Positions 1 to 9,236 are shown, counted from the stretch's first letter. The stretch: DNA of 48,631 nt from Dechloromonas sp. UBA6271 (GCA_002440665.1 DJUX01000032.1:1-48631), one strand, 5' to 3'. The notes: generated from the sequence alone by a model not told the origin. Made by a program: numbers and translations.

Positions 1-620
1 TAGCTAATGGATAATCTGGGTTGAATTAAAAATCACTATCACACGGGTCAGGGGGCACATGGCAACGCCGAACACGTCTTTCATGTGTAGAAGTCGCGAC
101 CCGATCTGACAGTTCTTGGCTTTGACAGTAGCTGATTGTCAGGGCAATTCGGGCCAGTGACTTTCTCGTGTCACGCTTCCGTTGCTGCGATTAGCGTTTG
201 CAGACTAGCACTACCGCGCCAGCACCACCGGCACCAGTCCGTCGTAAATAGCCCGACGAAAACCGTTCCCGCTTCATCCACCAGTTCGTGCCGCCCCTCG
301 GCTGCGATCTGCAGCGTTCCGCGCCCATAATTGAGTTCGGGCTGTCCATTGCCGCCGTCAAGCGCCCTGCCCAAGCATCATCGTCCAGAACAGAGAACAG
401 CAAAATCTACTGCAGACTCCTTGGCCACAGCTCGGAAAGCATCACTCCGGCCTTCTGACAGGCATATCCGCTAGCTACAAATCCAAGTGAACTTTTCAAA
501 GTACCCTCTGCCTTCCAAAGCAACCCCAATATTACGTCATCCCTGGAAGACGAGGTTTCGGTTAACCTTACTCGACCTTGGCGCAGATGCTGGCCCTTGG
601 CATCTTCAGCACGGCATCAA
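1..620. other. Left-edge stretch without a supported gene
   Basis: I find no convincing gene here. Open frames are all shorter than about 75 codons. Between about 170 and 400 on the minus strand, two overlapping frames read like pieces of one former protein: one holds NYGRGTLQIAAEGRHELVDE, and another frame ends in IYDGLVPVVLAR before a stop. That would fit a gene decayed by frameshift, but I do not recognise the family. The stretch up to 590 is also less GC-rich than the genes that follow. I see no tRNA, terminator or repeat. Confidence 0.3.
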
Positions 621-1502
621 TCAATAGCCGGCCCATGGCAAGGCCGGTGCCGCCAGCCTTTTCCCATCATGCCCCGCCACCTCGCCAAAACGCGGGTCGC
701 CGCTTTCCCATTCGCGCTGCGCCCTGGCGATTTCCTCCTTGCTGAAACCGACGAAATTCCACCACATCACGATTTGCTCGCCGAAGGGTTCGCCGCCGAG
801 CAAAAGAATCCGGGTGCCGGCGGCCAGTTCCAGGCTGAGCGTGTCGGCCCCGTCGCCGAGATAGGCGAACTCGTCCGTTGCGAAGCGTTCCGCGCCGATC
901 CGGATGCTCCCTTCGAGCGGCAGGATTCCATACTCGAACCGTGGATTCAGCCGCAACTCGACCGCGCCGCCCTGCTCGCTGCACACATCGACGCCGACCA
1001 GGGGCGAATGGAGTTTGGCCGGCGCCGTATTCCCGCCATACGTACCGGCCAGCAGCGTGAAAGTGCAGCCGCCTTCGGCCCAGCGGGGACGATCCGGGTA
1101 GTGGTCGAAGGCGGGTTCGCAATCGGCCACGCTCGAAGGCAAGGCGATCCACAGTTGCGCCGCGTGCAACCGCCGTTCTTCGGGCAGCGATTCCTCGGTA
1201 TGAACAACGCCCCGCCCTGCGGTCATCAGGTTGACCTGTCCGGGGCGGATGACCTGGACGTTGCCGAGACTGTCACGGTGTAGCACGTCGCCCTCGATCA
1301 GCCAGGTAAAGGTTTGCAGGGCGGTGTGCGGGTGGGCGCCGACGTTCATCCCGTGGCCGGGCGCAAAATCAATCGGCCCGGCATGGTCCAGAAAGCACCA
1401 GGCGCCGACCATGCGCCGCTGCCGGCTTGGCAAGGCGCGGCGTATTACCATGCCGTTACCCAGGTCGGCGGCACGAGCCTCGATTTTCTCGATTTGTCTC
1501 AT
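621..1502 (-). CDS. Pirin family protein (cupin, quercetinase-like)
   Basis: A bicupin of 293 residues. The N-terminal cupin carries the pirin metal ligands: AHPHTALQTFTW supplies two His and GVVHTEES supplies His and Glu, the set that binds Fe in human pirin and E. coli YhhW. Family members oxidise flavonols or act as redox-sensing regulators, and the substrate cannot be told from sequence. The open frame extends upstream to 1712, but the extension has no pirin character. I place the start at the ATG whose 5' side carries AAGGGGAG six bases upstream; an ATG five codons earlier is the alternative. The gene stands alone and is divergent from the DUF2058 gene. Confidence 0.9.
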   Translation of the reverse strand: MRQIEKIEARAADLGNGMVIRRALPSRQRRMVGAWCFLDHAGPIDFAPGHGMNVGAHPHTALQTFTWLIEGDVLHRDSLGNVQVIRPGQVNLMTAGRGVVHTEESLPEERRLHAAQLWIALPSSVADCEPAFDHYPDRPRWAEGGCTFTLLAGTYGGNTAPAKLHSPLVGVDVCSEQGGAVELRLNPRFEYGILPLEGSIRIGAERFATDEFAYLGDGADTLSLELAAGTRILLLGGEPFGEQIVMWWNFVGFSKEEIARAQREWESGDPRFGEVAGHDGKRLAAPALPWAGY

Positions 1503-1817
1503 CAGACTCCCCTTCATGGCACCAGGCGCGCCGCTGGGCGCAAAGGCATATCGCCCGCCGGGTTGGTTGATCGATAGTGCGTACTCTGCGATTGGATCGC
1601 CGCGAAGGCAAATGGTGCGAGGGTATCGCTGCCCAGTTTGGCCCGGCGCCCGCTGCGCCCGCCCCGTTTCCGACGCCTTCACCAGGCCGCAAATTGCCGC
1701 GAGTACCAGCAAGGCTGCGAGCGCAGGGCTGCGGCTTCGACATTTTTGCTATGCTGCCATTTTTTGGCTGGGCAGCGCCGCTACCTCGGCCAGCTGACCC
1801 AATTTACGGAGTGGCAT
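1503..1817. other. Divergent intergenic region (pirin / DUF2058)
   Basis: This holds the 5' regions of two divergent genes and no gene of its own. A TGCTATGCT string at 1747-1755 has the form of an extended -10 element about 55 bases before the DUF2058 start. No good -35 is visible, so this is only a weak promoter candidate. Confidence 0.3.
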
Positions 1818-2354
1818 ATGGCCTCTTTGCAAGAACAGTTTTTGAAAGCCGGACTGGTCGACAAAAAGAAAGTCAAACAGGCCAACCAGGAAAAGAGCCA
1901 GCAGAAGAAGGTCGAGCGCCGGACCGGTACGCAAACTGTCGATGAAGTGCGCCTGGCCGCACTTGAAACGCAACGCAAGAATGCCGAGCGGGCGCGCGAA
2001 CTCAATGCCCAGCGCGATGCGGCCGCCACCCAGAAGGCGATCATGGCGCAAATTGTCCAGATGGTGCAGCAGAGTCGCCAGAGCAAGGGCGCCGGCGACA
2101 TCGCCTACAATTTCACCCACGACAACAAGATCAAGCGGATCTACGTCTCGGCCGCCGTTCAGGCGAATTTGATCGCCGGACGCCTGGTGATCGTCTGCCA
2201 GGGGGAGAGCAGCGAATTGGTACCCAGGGTGATTGCCGACAAGATCGCCGAGCGCGATCCCTCGCTGGTCGTACGGGTGAACAAGACCAGCGCCGAGATC
2301 GATGCGGACGATCCGTATGCCGCCTTCCAGATTCCGGACGACTTGATGTGGTAG
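1818..2354 (+). CDS. DUF2058 family protein (YaiL-like)
   Basis: A 178-residue protein that starts MASLQEQFLKAGLVDKKK, the classic opening of the DUF2058/YaiL family. Residues 10-75 are very rich in Lys, Arg, Gln and Glu and should form a long charged helix. The C-terminal half (FTHDNKIKRIYVSAAVQ onward) is the conserved globular part. Family members are called nucleoprotein or polynucleotide-associated proteins, but no activity is established. The start is set by a Shine-Dalgarno-like ACGGAGTG just upstream. The longer open frame beginning at 1638 is unlikely because its extra 60 residues have no family character. The gene converges on cusA. Confidence 0.88.
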   Translation: MASLQEQFLKAGLVDKKKVKQANQEKSQQKKVERRTGTQTVDEVRLAALETQRKNAERARELNAQRDAAATQKAIMAQIVQMVQQSRQSKGAGDIAYNFTHDNKIKRIYVSAAVQANLIAGRLVIVCQGESSELVPRVIADKIAERDPSLVVRVNKTSAEIDADDPYAAFQIPDDLMW

Positions 2355-2365
2355 CTCGGGGAACC

Positions 2366-2379
2366 GCAGCAATAGCTGC
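2366..2379. other. Small hairpin between convergent genes
   Basis: GCAGC, four bases, GCTGC lies between the stop codons of the DUF2058 gene and cusA. It has no T-run on either side, so it is a poor intrinsic terminator. It may still mark the 3' end of one or both transcripts. Confidence 0.25.
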
Positions 2380-2397
2380 TGCCACGCCCCCTGCCCG

Positions 2398-5300
2398 CTA
2401 CGCCCGCCCCAGTTCCCATCCCTTCACCAGCCCGTAGATCGCCGGAATCACCGCCAGGGTCAGCACCGCCGACGAGATCATGCCGCCGACCATCGGCGCG
2501 GCGATGCGGCTCATGACTTCCGAGCCGGTACCAGTGCCCCACAGGATCGGCAGCAGGCCAGCCATGATGGCGGTGACGGTCATCATCTTGGGGCGCACGC
2601 GCTCGACGGCGCCTTCCATGATCGCGGCGTAGAGATCGGCCGGTTGCGGTCGACGGCCTGCAGCGGCACATTTTGACTGGATCGCCGTCCACGCATGGTC
2701 GAGGTAGATCAGCATGATGACGCCGGTTTCGGCGGCGACGCCGGCCAGCGCGATGAAGCCGATGGCGGCGGCGACCGACAGGTTGTAGCCGAGCAGCCAC
2801 ATCAGCCAGATGCCGCCGACCAGCGCGAAGGGCACCGAGAGCATGACGATCAGCGTTTCGGTGATACGCCGGAAGTTGAGATAGAGCAGCACGAAGATGA
2901 TCAGCAGCGTGACCGGCACGACGACCTTAAGCTTGGCGATGGCGCGCTCCATGTACTCGAACTGGCCGCTCCAGGTGACGTAGGTGCCGGGGGTGAATTT
3001 GACCTTTTCATTGACTGCCTTGCGCGCTTCGGCGACGTAGGAACCGATGTCGCGGTCGCGGATGTCGACGTAGATATAGGCCGAGAGCAGCGCGTTTTCG
3101 GTGCGGATGGCCGGGGCGCCGGTGCTGATTTTGACCTCGGCAAGCTGGCCGAGCGGAACCATGGTCGCCGGCGCGCCCATCTCGGCCTGGACCGGCACCA
3201 GCACTTCGCGGGCTATGGCCTGCGGGTCGCTGCGCAGGTCGCGCGGGTAGCGCACGGTGACGCCGAAGCGCTCGCGGCCTTCGACGGTGATGGTGACCAT
3301 TTCGCCACCGAGAGCGGCGGCGACGACATCCATCACCTCGCCGACAGTCAGCCCGTAGCGGGCCAGCGCCCGGCGGTCGGGGACGATGTCGAGGTAGAAA
3401 CCGCCGGTGATGCGTTCGGCGAAGGCGCTGCTGGTGCCGGGCACGGCCTTGACCACGCTTTCGATTTCCTTGGCCAGGCGTTCCATCTCGACCAGATCGG
3501 TGCCGAAAATCTTGATGCCGATCGGCGTGCGGATGCCGGTGGACAGCATGTCGGTGCGCGCTTTGATCGGCATCGTCCATGAGTTGGCGACGCCGGGGAA
3601 TTGCAGCGCCTTGTCCAGTTCGGCGATCAGCTTGTCGGTGGTCAGGCCGGAGCGCCACTCGCTTTCCGGCTTGAGGTTGATCACCGTCTCGAACATCTCC
3701 AGCGGCGCCGGGTCGGTGGCAGTCTGGGCGCGGCCGGCCTTGCCGAACACCGAGGCGACTTCCGGGAAGCTCTTGATGATCTTGTTCTGGGTCTGCAGCA
3801 GCTCGGAGGCCTTGGTCACCGAGAGGCCAGGCAAGGTCGTCGGCATGTAGAACAGCGTGCCTTCGTTGAGCGTCGGCATGAATTCGCTGCCCAGGCGGCT
3901 GGCCGGGATGACGCTGACCGCCAGCACGACGGCGGCGATGGCGACGGTCGCCTTCTTCCAGTTCATGACGCCGGCGATGATCGGGCGGTAGAGGCGGATC
4001 AGGAAGCGGTTGACGGGGTTCTCGGCTTCAGGCCGAATCTTGCCGCGAATGAAGAGCAGCATCAGTACCGGCACCAGGGTCACCGACAGCAGCGCGGCAG
4101 CGGCCATCGACAGGGTCTTGGTCCACGCCAGTGGCGTGAACAGCCGTCCTTCCTGCGCTTCCAGCGTGAATACCGGCAGGAAGGAGACGGTGATGATCAG
4201 CAGGCTGAAGAACAGCGCCGGGCCGACTTCCTTGCACGCCGCGATGATGGCCTCGCTGCGCGAATCGTCCGCTTGCAGCCGTTCGAGGTGCTTGTGCGCG
4301 TTCTCGATCATCACAATCGCCGCATCGATCATCGCCCCGACGGCAATCGCGATGCCGCCCAGGCTCATGATGTTGGCGTTGATGCCGAGCGCCCGCATGC
4401 CGATGAAGGCGGCGAGGATGGCGACCGGCAGCATCAGGATGGCGACCAGCGCCGAGCGCAGATGCAGCAGGAAAACGATGCAGACCAGCGCGACGATCAG
4501 GCTTTCCTCGGCCAGCGTGCGCTTCAGCGTGTCGATGGCGCGGTGGATCAGTTCCGAGCGGTCGTAGACGGTCTCGATGCTGACCCCTTCGGGCAGGCCG
4601 GCGCTGATCTCGGCCACCTTGGCCTTGAGATTGTGGATGACCTCCAGCGCATTCTGGCCGTAGCGCGCCATGGCAATGCCGGACACCACTTCGCCCTCGC
4701 CGTTCAGCTCGGTCAGCCCGCGCCGCTCATCGGCCACCAGCTCGACGCGGCCGATATCGGCGATGCGCACCGGGGTGCCGTTCTGCGCCTTGAGGACGAG
4801 GTTTTCGATGTCCTCCCGGCCGCGCAGATAGCCGCGGCCGCGCACCATGTATTCGGTTTCGGCCATCTCCAGCGTGCGGCCGCCGACGTCGCGGTTGGAA
4901 TTGCGGATCACCTCGGCGACGCGCATCAGCGGGATGCCGTAAACCTTGAGTTTCGCCGGGTCGACCGTGACCTGGTACTGCTGCACGAAGCCGCCGATGC
5001 TGGCCACCTCGGCCACCCCCGGCGCCTTGGCCAGCTGGTAGCGCAGGTACCAGTCCTGCAAGGTGCGCAACTCGGCCAGCGTCTTGTCCTTGGCCAGCAC
5101 GGCGTACTGGTACACCCAGCCGACCCCGGTGGCGTCAGGGCCGAGCGTCGGCGTGACGCCTTTCGGCAGCTTGCCGGAGACCGAATTGACGTACTCCAGC
5201 ACGCGCGAGCGGGCCCAGTAGATGTCGGTGCCGTCCTCGAAAATGACGTAGACGAAGGAGGCGCCGAAGAAGGAAAAGCCGCGCACAACCTTGGATTTCG

Positions 5301-5529
5301 GCACCGAGAGCAATGCGGTGCTCAGCGGGTAAGTGACCTGATCCTCGACCACCTGTGGCGCCTGGCCGGGGAATTCGGTGTACAAGATGACCTGCACGTC
5401 GGACAGGTCAGGGATGGCGTCGAGCGGGGTTTTCAGCACCGACCAGATGCCGGCGATGATGATGAAGAGGGTGGCGAGGAGGACCAGGAAGCGGTTTCTG
5501 GCTGACCAGGTGATTAGGGCGTTCAGCAT
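2398..5529 (-). CDS. cusA: Copper/silver efflux RND pump CusA
   Basis: Inner-membrane heavy-metal RND transporter of 1043 residues (E. coli CusA has 1047). It exports Cu(I)/Ag(I) using the proton gradient, in complex with CusB and CusC. The first TM (residues 10-30) is followed by the family pattern TPLDAIPDLSDVQVI. TM4 carries the proton-relay Asp in GAMIDAAIVMIENAHKHLE. All three substrate-path methionines of E. coli CusA (573, 623, 672) have counterparts, in FYMPTTLPG, APLEMFETV and ARTDMLSTGIRTPIG. This argues for Cu/Ag rather than Zn/Co/Cd. It is the last gene of the cus cluster but is cut off from cusB by 622 bases of repeat DNA. The ATG is preceded by only a weak ribosome binding site. 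Confidence 0.95.
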   Translation of the reverse strand: MLNALITWSARNRFLVLLATLFIIIAGIWSVLKTPLDAIPDLSDVQVILYTEFPGQAPQVVEDQVTYPLSTALLSVPKSKVVRGFSFFGASFVYVIFEDGTDIYWARSRVLEYVNSVSGKLPKGVTPTLGPDATGVGWVYQYAVLAKDKTLAELRTLQDWYLRYQLAKAPGVAEVASIGGFVQQYQVTVDPAKLKVYGIPLMRVAEVIRNSNRDVGGRTLEMAETEYMVRGRGYLRGREDIENLVLKAQNGTPVRIADIGRVELVADERRGLTELNGEGEVVSGIAMARYGQNALEVIHNLKAKVAEISAGLPEGVSIETVYDRSELIHRAIDTLKRTLAEESLIVALVCIVFLLHLRSALVAILMLPVAILAAFIGMRALGINANIMSLGGIAIAVGAMIDAAIVMIENAHKHLERLQADDSRSEAIIAACKEVGPALFFSLLIITVSFLPVFTLEAQEGRLFTPLAWTKTLSMAAAALLSVTLVPVLMLLFIRGKIRPEAENPVNRFLIRLYRPIIAGVMNWKKATVAIAAVVLAVSVIPASRLGSEFMPTLNEGTLFYMPTTLPGLSVTKASELLQTQNKIIKSFPEVASVFGKAGRAQTATDPAPLEMFETVINLKPESEWRSGLTTDKLIAELDKALQFPGVANSWTMPIKARTDMLSTGIRTPIGIKIFGTDLVEMERLAKEIESVVKAVPGTSSAFAERITGGFYLDIVPDRRALARYGLTVGEVMDVVAAALGGEMVTITVEGRERFGVTVRYPRDLRSDPQAIAREVLVPVQAEMGAPATMVPLGQLAEVKISTGAPAIRTENALLSAYIYVDIRDRDIGSYVAEARKAVNEKVKFTPGTYVTWSGQFEYMERAIAKLKVVVPVTLLIIFVLLYLNFRRITETLIVMLSVPFALVGGIWLMWLLGYNLSVAAAIGFIALAGVAAETGVIMLIYLDHAWTAIQSKCAAAGRRPQPADLYAAIMEGAVERVRPKMMTVTAIMAGLLPILWGTGTGSEVMSRIAAPMVGGMISSAVLTLAVIPAIYGLVKGWELGRA

Positions 5530-5571
5530 TTATTTGTCTTGGTTCTTCGCTGCGCGGGCTGAATAGGCTTG

Positions 5572-6108
5572 GGATTCCGCCTTGCGGGCGTCTCACTTTC
5601 TTTTGCTTCGCCAAAAGAAAGTAAGCAAAGAAAAGGCGACCCCTGGGTCGGCGCCCCTTCGGGGTTCCTTGCGCTACTCGGCGGCCCGGGCGGCTTGCCA
5701 GAACTCGCCTGCGGCTCAGACAAGGCAAGCCGACTGCCCCCGGCCCGCCTGCGTTGCTCAGCGCCTCTCAAGGGGGCCCAAAGGCGTCTCGGCTCAAGCA
5801 ATTCTCGAAAAAATGATCTGTTGCGGTCAACGGCAAAAAAAAGGCAAAAATCAAATTCACCTCTGCACCCTTTCAGCCAGGAGGGTTTATCGGGCCCCTT
5901 GGTAGGCGCCGAGCAACGCAGGGGCTGGCGGATAAAGGGCGAGGACTGTCTGAGGGGCGTAGCCCCGAGTTCCGCAGCCCCCGCCAGCACCGAGTAGCGC
6001 AGGGGACCCGGCGTAGCCGGGCGCTGACCCAGGGTCGCCTTTTCTTTGGCTACTTTCTTTTGGCGAAGCAAAAGAAAGTACGCCCGCGCCGCAAGCGCGG
6101 AACCCGAC
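5572..6108. repeat. Large imperfect inverted-repeat element between cusB and cusA
   Basis: The 622-base gap between cusB and cusA is filled by two arms in inverted orientation, about 5572-5788 and 5886-6108. The outermost ~75 bases of each arm are nearly identical; inner parts match in blocks (GCGCTACTCGG, CTGCGTTGCTC, GCGCCT). Within each arm ACTTTCTTTTG and CAAAAGAAAGT flank six bases (5595-5622 and 6052-6079), so each arm also forms its own hairpin. The centre (5820-5850) carries a TTGCGGTCAACGGC copy of the dispersed repeat listed at 7523-7559. Short frames inside (for example 5569-5997) look fortuitous. From general familiarity, similar CTTTCTTTTGCTTCGCC repeats occur in many betaproteobacteria. 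I infer an insertion into a once continuous operon. Confidence 0.8.
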
Positions 6109-6151
6109 GCTTCAGAAAAGCCGCCAACCACCACGGAACGAGAAACCCCCA

Positions 6152-7663
6152 TTACTTCTTCTTCCCCAAAGAAGTCACCACCCATTCCCCCTGCCCCCGC
6201 TCCACAAACTCGAACTCAACCGCCGCCCCCGGCTTCACCCCCGCCACCAGCGCCGGATTTGCCACCACAAAATCCATCTTCATCGCCGGCCACTTCAAAC
6301 TCGCCACCGGCTCATGCGAAATCGTCACCGTCCCCGCCGCCGCATCGATGGCATTCAAAACCCCCGCTGCCTTGTGGCCAACTGCCGCCGGCTTACCAGC
6401 CGCGCCTTCAACCTTCTGCATCCCCCCAAGCGCCGCCTTCAGGTTGCTCTCAGCATCGATCAGGAAATTGGCAGCAACCACCACCGGCTCGCCTTCCTTG
6501 ACCCCCTCCAGCACCTGCACAAACTCACCACCACGCTGGCCGAGCTTGACCGGGCGCGGCTCGAAGCGGCCTTCGGCGAGTTGCACGATGACCACCTGAC
6601 GCGGGCCGCTGTCGATCACCGCCGAGGTCGGCACGGTCAGCACCGGCGCCGCGCCGCCGGCCGGGATGTCGACGTCGGCGAACATCGCCGGCTTCAGCTT
6701 CCCTTTCGGGTTGGGCAGTTCGATGCGCACCGGCACCGTCCGCGTTTCCGCCTTCAGCGTCGGATAAACATAAGCGATGCGGCCCTCGAAGACTTCGCCG
6801 GGGTAGGCGTTGATCCTGATTTTGGCCTTCTGGCCAACGTTGACCGCAGCAATGTCCTGCTCGAAGACGTCGGCCTGGACCCAGACCGACGAGGTGTCGG
6901 CGATCTGGAACAGCGTCTCGCCGGGCATGAAGCGCATGCCCTGCACCGCCTTCTTGTCGGTAACGATGCCGGCCACCGGCGAACGGAAGGTCAGCGTGCG
7001 TTTGGCGTCGCTCGACCGAGCCAGCGCCTTGACCTGCTCTTCGGAAATGTCCCAGTTCTTCAGCCGCTGCAGGCTGGACTCGGCGAGTTGCTGCATCGCC
7101 CCCTGCGCCTCGCCGCCGGCTTCGTTCAGCTTGCCGACACCCTGCGCGGCGAGGGCGTATTCGCGCTGTGCCGAGACCAGCTCCGGGCTGTACACCTCGA
7201 ACAACGGCTGGCCGCGGCCGACCGGCTGGCCGCTGGTATTCACATGCAGCCGCTCGATGTAGCCCTCGAACTTGGCGGTCACCGTGTAGGTGCGGCTTTC
7301 GTCGATTTCGACACGGCCGCTGGCGCGCACGCTGCGGTCGAGCATCTGCATCTTCGCCGGTGCGGTTTTGACACCAAGTTTCTGGACCTTTTCCGGGCTG
7401 ATCTTCAGGCCGCTCTCCGCTTCGTCCTCGCCTTCGTAGACCGGCAGGTAATCCATGCCCATCGGGTCCTTCTTCGGCACCGGCGAGGTGTCGGGCAGGC
7501 CCATCGGGTTGCGGTAGTAGAGAAGCTTTTTTGCCGTTTTTTGGCCGTCGACCGCAACAGCCGGCACGATGGCATCGGTTTTCGGCAGCGCCAGCCGGTA
7601 GCCGGCAAAACCGCCGGCGGCCAGGGCGATGGCAACCACAATCAGGGTCGGGCCGGTTCTCAC
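6152..7663 (-). CDS. cusB: CusB-type periplasmic adaptor with C-terminal CusF-like domain
   Basis: Membrane-fusion protein of 503 residues linking CusA to CusC. An N-terminal signal anchor (residues 5-25) precedes a heavy-metal-binding domain at about 47-78 with YYRNPMGLPDTSPVPK and DPMGMDY. The barrel-sandwich and beta-barrel domains follow. The last ~75 residues are a CusF-like domain: ISHEPVASLKWPAMKMDF has the His, Trp, Met, Met set that binds Cu(I)/Ag(I) in E. coli CusF. So the chaperone is fused to the adaptor here, as well as being encoded separately upstream. The linker AVAVDGQKTAKKL before the metal domain is written by a dispersed-repeat copy. The start overlaps the cusC stop by four bases (ATGA). 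Confidence 0.94.
   Translation of the reverse strand: MRTGPTLIVVAIALAAGGFAGYRLALPKTDAIVPAVAVDGQKTAKKLLYYRNPMGLPDTSPVPKKDPMGMDYLPVYEGEDEAESGLKISPEKVQKLGVKTAPAKMQMLDRSVRASGRVEIDESRTYTVTAKFEGYIERLHVNTSGQPVGRGQPLFEVYSPELVSAQREYALAAQGVGKLNEAGGEAQGAMQQLAESSLQRLKNWDISEEQVKALARSSDAKRTLTFRSPVAGIVTDKKAVQGMRFMPGETLFQIADTSSVWVQADVFEQDIAAVNVGQKAKIRINAYPGEVFEGRIAYVYPTLKAETRTVPVRIELPNPKGKLKPAMFADVDIPAGGAAPVLTVPTSAVIDSGPRQVVIVQLAEGRFEPRPVKLGQRGGEFVQVLEGVKEGEPVVVAANFLIDAESNLKAALGGMQKVEGAAGKPAAVGHKAAGVLNAIDAAAGTVTISHEPVASLKWPAMKMDFVVANPALVAGVKPGAAVEFEFVERGQGEWVVTSLGKKK
7523..7559 (-). repeat. Dispersed repeat copy with core TGCGGTCGAC
   Basis: On the minus strand this reads TGTTGCGGTCGACGGCC, then A-rich, then CGGCAAAAAAG. 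It resembles the centre of the inverted-repeat element at 5819-5850 (one core change, then A-rich, then GGCAAAAA). The 10-base core TGCGGTCGAC also occurs at 2645, 9279, 12520, 23807 and 46548 (plus) and at 18341, 18743, 33327, 34346, 35772 and 38852 (minus). Most copies lie inside genes and often encode Ala-Val-Asp; two (9279, 38852) are outside coding sequence. The core is itself part of a longer palindrome at 9279-9291. Confidence 0.55.
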
Positions 7664-8922
7664 AGGTCTTCTCCGAGCAGGCGTTCGATTTCGGCCAGCC
7701 GCTGCTGCTGGCCGGCCTGGGCACGCAGCAGCGCCAGCCGGGCGTTACGGATCTGGCGCTGGGCGTCGAGCAGCGTGGCGAAATCCACCTTGCCCGTCTC
7801 GTAGCCGGCGAGCGCCGACTTGAAGGTCAGCTCAGCCTGCGGCAGCAGGCGGTTGCGGGTAATTTCCTCGGTCATGCGGGCGGCTTCCAGGTTGGCCAGC
7901 GCCGCGCCCAGTTCGCCGTTCAGCCGGTGGCCGAGCGCTTCCTTGCGCGCCGCAGCCGCTTCCAGCAGGCGCTCGGCCTCGCGTTCCTGGCTGCGCCGGG
8001 TGCCCTGCTGCAGCGGCACGTTGAGTTCCAGCATCACGTTCCACGCATCGACGCGGTCCTGCACCTGCATCGGCTGCACGCCGACGATGAAATCCGGGAA
8101 GCGGTTGCGATAGGCCAGTTCGCGGCTTTTCTCGGCGCCCTCAAGGCGGGCGGCTTCGATGGCCAGCTGCGGATTCTTCGCCAGCAGACGCTCGTTCAGG
8201 GCGGCGGGATCGAGCCGCGCCGGCAGCGGGCGCAGCGCTTCCGGTTCGGCCAGCGGCGCATTGCCGGGACGCGCCAGCATGGCGTTGAGGAAGGTCATCA
8301 GGTGATGCTGTTCGCTCTCCATACCGACCAGCTCGCTATCCATGGTGCTGCGCTCGACCTGGGCGCGGATCGCGTCCTGCTGCGCGGCCAGGCCCCCGGC
8401 GTAGCGCACCTGGGCGATCTGCTCCAGGCGGCGGGTCAGTTCGATGTTCTCGCGGGTCAGGCGCAGCGCCCGGTGGGTCAGCCAGTATTGGGCATAGAGG
8501 CTTTTGATGCGGCTGGCCACATCTGCCCAGGTATCGGCCGCGCGGCCGCCCGCCTGCTCGGCCTCGGCGGCGGCGATGTCGCGTTTCAGGTCGCGCTTGC
8601 CCCAGAACGGCAGCGGCTGCGCCAGAAGATATTTGGTATCGCCGACCTGCGACGGCGACAGCGTCGCGCCCTGGGTGCCGTTGCGCGTGATGTTCTCCAG
8701 CTCGACACGCAGGAAGGGATCGGGCAAGGCACCGGCCGGGCCGATTCGCTCGCGGGCCGCTTCCGCCTCCAGACGGACCATGCGCACGTCGGGACTGCCT
8801 TCGCGGGCGATGGTGAGAAACGATTCGACGCTGGCGCCGGGCAGCGGGTTGGGCGGTAATTCGGCGTACGCCGGCGTATTGAGCAGCACCGCCAGCAGAA
8901 GGGCGGACAGCCGGTGTGTCAT
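7660..8922 (-). CDS. cusC: CusC/TolC-family outer membrane efflux channel
   Basis: Outer-membrane factor of 420 residues. It has a cleavable signal peptide (residues 1-20, ending AYA) and the long helical repeats of the TolC family, for example EITRNRLLPQAELTFKSALA and YETGKVDFATLLDAQRQIRN. There is no Cys after the signal peptide, so unlike E. coli CusC it is not an evident lipoprotein. It should form the outer channel for CusBA. Both ends overlap neighbours by four bases (ATGA with the cusF-like gene and with cusB), so the three genes are surely co-transcribed and translationally coupled. Confidence 0.92.
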   Translation of the reverse strand: MTHRLSALLLAVLLNTPAYAELPPNPLPGASVESFLTIAREGSPDVRMVRLEAEAARERIGPAGALPDPFLRVELENITRNGTQGATLSPSQVGDTKYLLAQPLPFWGKRDLKRDIAAAEAEQAGGRAADTWADVASRIKSLYAQYWLTHRALRLTRENIELTRRLEQIAQVRYAGGLAAQQDAIRAQVERSTMDSELVGMESEQHHLMTFLNAMLARPGNAPLAEPEALRPLPARLDPAALNERLLAKNPQLAIEAARLEGAEKSRELAYRNRFPDFIVGVQPMQVQDRVDAWNVMLELNVPLQQGTRRSQEREAERLLEAAAARKEALGHRLNGELGAALANLEAARMTEEITRNRLLPQAELTFKSALAGYETGKVDFATLLDAQRQIRNARLALLRAQAGQQQRLAEIERLLGEDL

Positions 8923-9236
8923 TTGACCATTTCGTAGCGGCTAACGATGGCATTGCCACCCTTCATCTCGGCCGCAAAACGGATCTTGTCGCCGGCTTTC
9001 AGCTTGTTCAGCCAGGACTGGTCGGCGACGCCGAAGGCCATGGTCATCGGCGGCATGCCGATACTGTCGAGCTGACCGTGCTGGATGACAACCTCGCCGG
9101 CACCCTTGTCGATCTTCTTGATCATGCCGTCGCTCAAGGGCGCGGCCTGGGCGGCGGCCGGTTTGTGGGCACCATGGTCGTGCTGGGCGAATGCAGGCAG
9201 GCTGAGGGCGAGGAGGAGCGTGAGAATCAGGCGCAT
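8919..9236 (-). CDS. cusF: Periplasmic copper-binding protein, CusF-like
   Basis: A 105-residue protein with a signal peptide (MRLILTLLLALSLPAFA), a His-rich start (QHDHGAHK) and a CusF/EcnH-type OB fold. The metal site reads IQHGQLDSIGMPPMTMAF. His and two Met are kept, but the Trp that caps the metal in E. coli CusF is Met here. It would hand Cu(I)/Ag(I) to the CusCBA pump. An open frame runs far upstream to 9563, but only the last 105 residues look like a secreted protein. The next ATG upstream (9248) is a possible alternative start. It is the first gene of the cus operon. Confidence 0.88.
   Translation of the reverse strand: MRLILTLLLALSLPAFAQHDHGAHKPAAAQAAPLSDGMIKKIDKGAGEVVIQHGQLDSIGMPPMTMAFGVADQSWLNKLKAGDKIRFAAEMKGGNAIVSRYEMVK

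Noticed and set aside
171..403. Small genes at the left edge
   Set aside because: Overlapping frames of under 75 codons in two phases with no start signal. At most they are remnants of a decayed gene.
3601..5505. 634-codon open frame antisense to cusA
   Set aside because: It is rich in Asp, His, Gln and Arg with no domain, the usual shadow of a GC-rich gene. The cusA protein is unmistakable on the other strand.
5569..6185. Open frames of 107-220 codons in the inverted-repeat element
   Set aside because: They follow the repeat in both directions, have low-complexity products and no start signal. They are by-products of the repeat.
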